64,000 nt of DNA from positions 13,382,001-13,446,000 of the forward strand of contig NC_092563.1 in the NCBI RefSeq assembly GCF_037975245.1, read 5' to 3'. Both the position numbers and the translations under genes were made by a program. The notes beneath the pieces are model-generated. The model saw only the letters and a list, made by a program, of their open reading frames with translations. It searched no databases and was not told the DNA's origin. The stretch is from Apostichopus japonicus. Lineage: Eukaryota; Echinodermata; Holothuroidea; Aspidochirotida; Stichopodidae. Position 1 is the first letter of the stretch; the number at the start of each line of letters is the position of its first letter. Shown here in pieces: positions 58,941-64,000 of this stretch.

Positions 58941-61900
58941 AACATCAACAGTAAGCCTAACAACACTTTTATGGCAGATGTAGGTAGACGTAGCTTCATT
59001 TGCAAAGAAAAATCAGGATGGAATTTGCTATTGCCACGTACAAGTAAAGATTAATTTCCTGTTGAAGGAGTTTTGAACATTTGCAAATTAACATTGCACT
59101 AAAATTATTTGAGGGAATCTGGTGAAATTGAATTATAATGCGTTGTTTTAGTAACGCAATACAACCAGCTCAATATCTTCAAGGCTAATGGAGCTGGCTC
59201 ACAACCAGAATTTCATTTTCACCATTTTCTGCCCTTTTTTTATCTAGTATTACCTCATATTTTAGAATAAGAGTTCATTCACAGTTGTTGCAGCAAATTT
59301 AATAATTTGTAATAATAATAATAATAATATTTCTATGGCATAGCATTCTGTATGTGGGGATGAATGAAGTAGCATATCACATTTGCCAATATTCACATTT
59401 CAAGTTTATCTTTTTCTGTGAGTTGCATGATATTACATTCCTGAGGAATGATTATATATTTGAAAAGTTTCTTAATTTGAAATATTTCTGTATTTAGTGA
59501 GATAACTGTGTAGCAGCACATACTGGTATCACAAAGTCGCTACTAATTTCAAGGTTCGACTAATACAGTATTAGGAAAGTGAGAAACTTTTCTTCTGGAA
59601 AGAAATGAAGAAAAGTGGCATATATATATTTATATTTTAAGATCAGTAACTGGTGAAAAGGGAGACGAAAAGAATTACATTCCTGTTGTTGTTAATAGAA
59701 TATTTCAAAATGATAGTGTTTACAAATGTTAGTATCTTAAACTATATATGGCCCTAAATTTGGGTAAATATTTGATACCCTGTAAATTGATGTCACATAT
59801 CGATAGAACAAGATAACGCAAGTAGTCAACTTTCTTTTCGAGTGAGTAGAAGAAGTACGTGAAAATTTTGATTATTTGCAATTTTGCTTTTTGTATGTGA
59901 CTAACACTGCTGTCGAAAGTTTATGAGCTACGCAATATGATTTTAAGCCCGAAATGGAATCGTTAATTCCTTCAGTTTACATTCATTTGGTGAAAATACA
60001 TAGTTTAATCTTAGTTTTGATATATTGCCATCTTATTTATTCAGTTCAGGTCAGAGAGAAGTTTCCAGAACTTGGCGATCAAACCCAAACGGTGGCTTTT
60101 AAATATCCTTATATTTTAAATATCCTGAAATATCCTTATGCTATATCCACATGTGAATGTAGATCAGGAGCACATAATCTGCTCCACTTGTTGTTTGTAT
60201 CACCATGTAAATTCAACATCAGTTGTTCTGTTACATTCATGTATAGGTATAGGAGTGTCATCACTTACTGTATTGCATGGCATAGTAACAACATTGATAA
60301 AAATCTATGCTTTTACTTACAAAATACCAACTGTTTTGAAGGAGTACCACCGTTCAGTAGGGACAGCAGTTAATAGCTGCATTATTTGAAACAGTTTGTT
60401 GTTGTTGTTTGTGCAAGAGTGGGACATTTAGTTGGAATTTGGGTATCATTAGTTGGCCTTGTATCATTGGTTTACTGCTACATGTTAAGGTAGATGCATT
60501 AACCTGAAGATAGATTTAGTACACTGTGTTGTAAGGAAGATTGTAGCTGTGATGATTCCAGTGACTATTAAAATAATATAATTTTTGATATTGCAAGTTT
60601 ACACCATTATCCAAAGAAGGGTCAAGCTTTCAGGTGGACCTTATGTTATGCTTTCATGGGCAAGTAGGGAATTCCTTGCTCAATCTCTTAAAGCTAATGA
60701 GGGAGGTTATATTAGGGATAGTGTTCAATGTGATGGTGATAGTGTGTTTGTTCTAATGTTTTTGAATTGCTAGGACACGCATATTCATGACAAAATCTTT
60801 GAGGCTTTGGCCTTAAAAGGAACTGATTTTGCAACATTTCATTCTTTGAAAGTGGAAAACTGTTCCTTGGCAAGTCTGAACTGCTGTAGAAAGTTGCAAT
60901 TGTTTTCCATTAAAGTTGAACTAATTTTTATCCCTGGGTTCTCTCTGCAATTTCATTTCTGTAAATGATAATTGCTGCCAAGGTGACAGTACTGTTGTGA
61001 GAATTTCAGCTGCAAGTGTTTCTTAAAGCATGTCTAATTTATTAAAGTGCAATTATTTTTTGGTCTCAGTGATTTCTTTGCTTGGTATTTATTGTTCTCA
61101 TGATTCTGTTTATGCCTTGTCTCCTTCCATCGTGTTCAGACCCTTTAAAAAGGATACGCTGACTGACCATCAAAATAATTTGTCAAGCGCTCATTTGGCG
61201 TCACAAAGGACGTAACACAGTACTTCACAATGACGAATAGTAAAAGTGTTATTGCCTGTGCGTGTTGATACTTGTGCAGTATGCAGCAATATTTAAGGAT
61301 CGACTCAGATCAGGAGAAACTGGTAGAGTTGTAAACTACATATACGTGGTGGTTGAACCTGATATGCAATATGTAGCAACAGTGATGTGTGTATCGTTAT
61401 GTGTTACTTACATTCTTGTGCAAAGAGATCTAGAAATCAAAAGGATGACAGAAAGAAGTATTTTATTTAGATGGCAGAGAGGTTTTTGATAAGGCAGATA
61501 TCAGTCATAAGAAGTTCTTGTTAGAAGTAACTGGTTTGTAATCAATTTCCGTTTCTTACCAGGTTCACTCAAGGTCATAAAGTTATTTTCTGTACAAACT
61601 CCGTGACAGTTTCATTTTCCTCCAAAATGGTTCTGTTAACTTGTCTTCAGCCTGAACAGAGAGAGTGAGTTTTTACTTAAGACTGACAAAGTTGGATATA
61701 TGCATCTGGTGGGTGGACATTATTGTCTTGGGGGTGATGAACCTAGTTAAGAGCTAATTGTACCATTGTGCTGGAGAAGACATAATGTATTCTAGTTTTT
61801 AATTTTTTTTGTGTACATACTACAGAGTAATGGACAGATACTTGTGTGAGAAGAAAACAGAAAATTGTTACCAGATGAAGTGTATTAAGGTTGTATGTTT

Positions 61901-64000
61901 TTATAAACAATTTTGCAAGGACAAAGTAAATTGTATTGCTCTATTTTATCGTCGGCCTTGCATATTTGTTTTGTCAATTTCCATTGATTAGTACTAAATA
62001 GTGTATGGTATTGTTATTGATACTGGTTCTGTAGAGTTTTCAAAGAAGTCATGAAGGGTAATGAACAGAATAAGATTTCTCTGAGTCATGTTATAACTGA
62101 ATCTCTGTGAGAGGGAAGAGCCATCAGATAGGTCCACTTTGAAACTGTTCATTTGGAGCAAACTACTATGTTTTGGGCTGAACATTCCAAAAAAATATCA
62201 ATCTTATCCTGGCTCAGAATGTGTATAAATCACTTACAACCCCCTCCCCCCCCTCCCCCTCCCTCACACTTAAATCTTCTCTTCCAGTAGCATAAGGCAT
62301 ATTTTGTAGAGTACATACTTTATGACAGTCATGTACGCCACTCACTGATTAATCAGTTTCAAGGTTTAATGTGAAGTCACAAAGAACACTCCTATGATGG
62401 AATGTAATTAATATTTTAAACATTTCTGATTCCTCCCATTCTTTGGACAAAAGACTTAATTAATAGGGGTAGGGTTTTGATTAAGGGTTCTATTGTCTTC
62501 CATCATGATAAATCATATAGACTCATTTGTGACCTCTATCATAAAGCTGTTGGTGCCATCTGCATAAACATGAGAGTTGGTTGGATATGAAAATGAGGAG
62601 GTGAGTGGGGGGGGGGAGGTGATTGGGGAAGGGGTGTGTTGATAGGCGTCAGTTCATAAATATAATGGGTACTCATAGTTTGGGTTTGCAGTTATTGGAG
62701 CATTTTGGAATACCCTCTTTTGGTCACAGTTTGTATCCATAAGCACAAAGTATAGAAGTTTATGAGGGGTAGTTTAGTAAGGAATGAATCACAAGTCTTC
62801 ACACTTTTCAGCAAACAACGTTTCCAAGATAATTTTATTACGTTTCAATTTAATTCACAATATATGTTAAGCAGCTTAACTGTTACATTTAAATTTGAAT
62901 TTAGTGTCACAGATGAGTTGATACCTGATTTGTGTTATGTGATTTTTTTGTGACTAAAGAGTCACACATGCATGTTCACACGTGCACATACAAGCAAGTT
63001 TGACATCGTTTCACCAAATCTTTTCATGTATATGTCATGACATCATCTTAGAAAGAGCCATTCTGTGATGTAAAACTATAGGGTTATGCACTTTTGTTAA
63101 ATCAATTGGTCGCTTTACTCTCAGTTATTCCCCTCTTGAAATATCTTGGACTGAGGAATAATCGATTTTATCAAAAACGATTCAAGTTGATGTACTGAAG
63201 CATAATTTTTGAGTGTAATTGTGCCCTGGGGCATGTGCAATATTTATGTGTATATTACTGTATTACCACTGTATCTGTATTGTCTACTCTTGCTTTCATT
63301 CTTTTGTCTTTATTCTTTTGTAGTAAGTCCACTTATGATTATTAATTTCTTTTAGTATGGAAATTAAACTGCCTTAATTACAAGACATGCTGTCAAAATG
63401 ATCGACTGAATTGTATTTTAATTTTTGCAATGGTGGGAGAGGGAATGGGGGGGGGGGGCACAGGACTGGTGAAAACTGGGAGGTAATCTGCTTTTAACCC
63501 TTAAAGGTTACCATTGATGTCCAAAAGGAAGATAGAGGGAGAAGGAGAGAGGATGGAAATTCATACAAGAATGTCAACAGTTGGTTAATTTCCAAGTGAA
63601 AGATTCATCTAATCTTAAAACCAAACTGTTTTTTTGCAAGTTTAATAATCATATGATGTATTATAATGTTTGTCCTCTGCAAGCATTTAGTCAACTTCCT
63701 GAATCAACAAAGTGCTTTCGCTGCTTTTTTGTCAAATATTTTGCAATTTTGATCATTTCTTGACATATCCCACCTGATATCTAGATTTGGAAAAGTATTT
63801 TATGTCTTGCTCTTTCATGAAATTCATAAGAAAAAAAATTCCCAGTAACAAATTGTGTTATTGTTTTGAAAACAAAATCCTTAATTGCTCCTATATTGTG
63901 TGAGTTGATTCTATCATAAATGCTCTTGTGTTATTAAATTATAGATTTAAGTTATATAATAGAAGATAAATATCTCACTGTTTGAACCTATGACATATTT
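58941..64000. other. No recognisable gene after STX16
   Basis: AT- and T-rich plus-strand sequence with short C- or G-runs (62236-62270, 62610-62620, 63448-63460). It could be an extended STX16 3' UTR or intergenic DNA. Open frames of 60-140 codons (for example 59954-60373) show no domain. Confidence 0.4.

Noticed and set aside
59954-60373. 139-codon frame downstream of STX16
   Set aside because: Hydrophobic and AT-driven composition, overlapping frames of equal quality, no domain; probably 3' UTR or intergenic.

Overview
This is a eukaryotic nuclear window with no sign of a prokaryotic or organellar genome. It holds two well-supported multi-exon genes with phase-consistent splice sites, separated by about 34 kb of transposon-derived DNA. 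The style of the repeats (LINE 3' ends, a Penelope-like remnant, many hAT-type MITEs, interspersed elements of the 'tatatagcgcc' type) and the protein sequences suggest a marine deuterostome invertebrate, perhaps an echinoderm such as a sea cucumber. That placement is an inference, not proven.

Layout. Positions 1-4.2 kb are a 23-bp minisatellite followed by intergenic DNA. From 14.2 kb back to 4.2 kb on the minus strand lies an eight-exon gene for a 431-residue TPR protein of the Acl4 type (ribosomal protein uL4/Rpl4 assembly chaperone). Its second intron is a textbook U12-type AT-AC intron. Its introns carry a 3.4-kb repeat island dense in TGACCT/AGGTCA half-sites, a U2-snRNA-like interspersed repeat, and a head-to-head pair of decayed hammerhead-ribozyme-like sequences.

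From about 14.43 to 32.35 kb there are two giant palindromic (foldback) elements side by side. The first (14432-24625) has arms made of units of about 220 bp. The second (24647-32339) has arms made of units of about 180 bp, terminal inverted repeats beginning ACCGGTGTGAAG and a perfect 9-bp target duplication CTCTACACG, as expected of the Mutator/Rehavkus type. Both have since received smaller hAT-type insertions with 8-bp duplications. Positions 32.5-48.6 kb are gene-poor and full of MITEs, two LINE 3' ends, microsatellites and a Penelope-like 3' remnant that carries a nearly complete type I hammerhead ribozyme fold.

From 48.66 to 58.66 kb on the plus strand is a nine-exon syntaxin-16 gene (316 residues; Qa-SNARE of the trans-Golgi network). 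Its N-terminal peptide, SNARE zero-layer glutamine and C-terminal anchor are all visible. Tandem repeats in its intron 6 begin exactly at the exon 6 donor and carry that donor sequence with them. After 58.7 kb I see a probable 3' UTR with a polyadenylation signal and then about 5 kb with no recognisable gene.

The two genes are unrelated in function (ribosome assembly; endosome-to-Golgi membrane fusion). Most of the interest lies in the splicing signals and in the repeat architecture.
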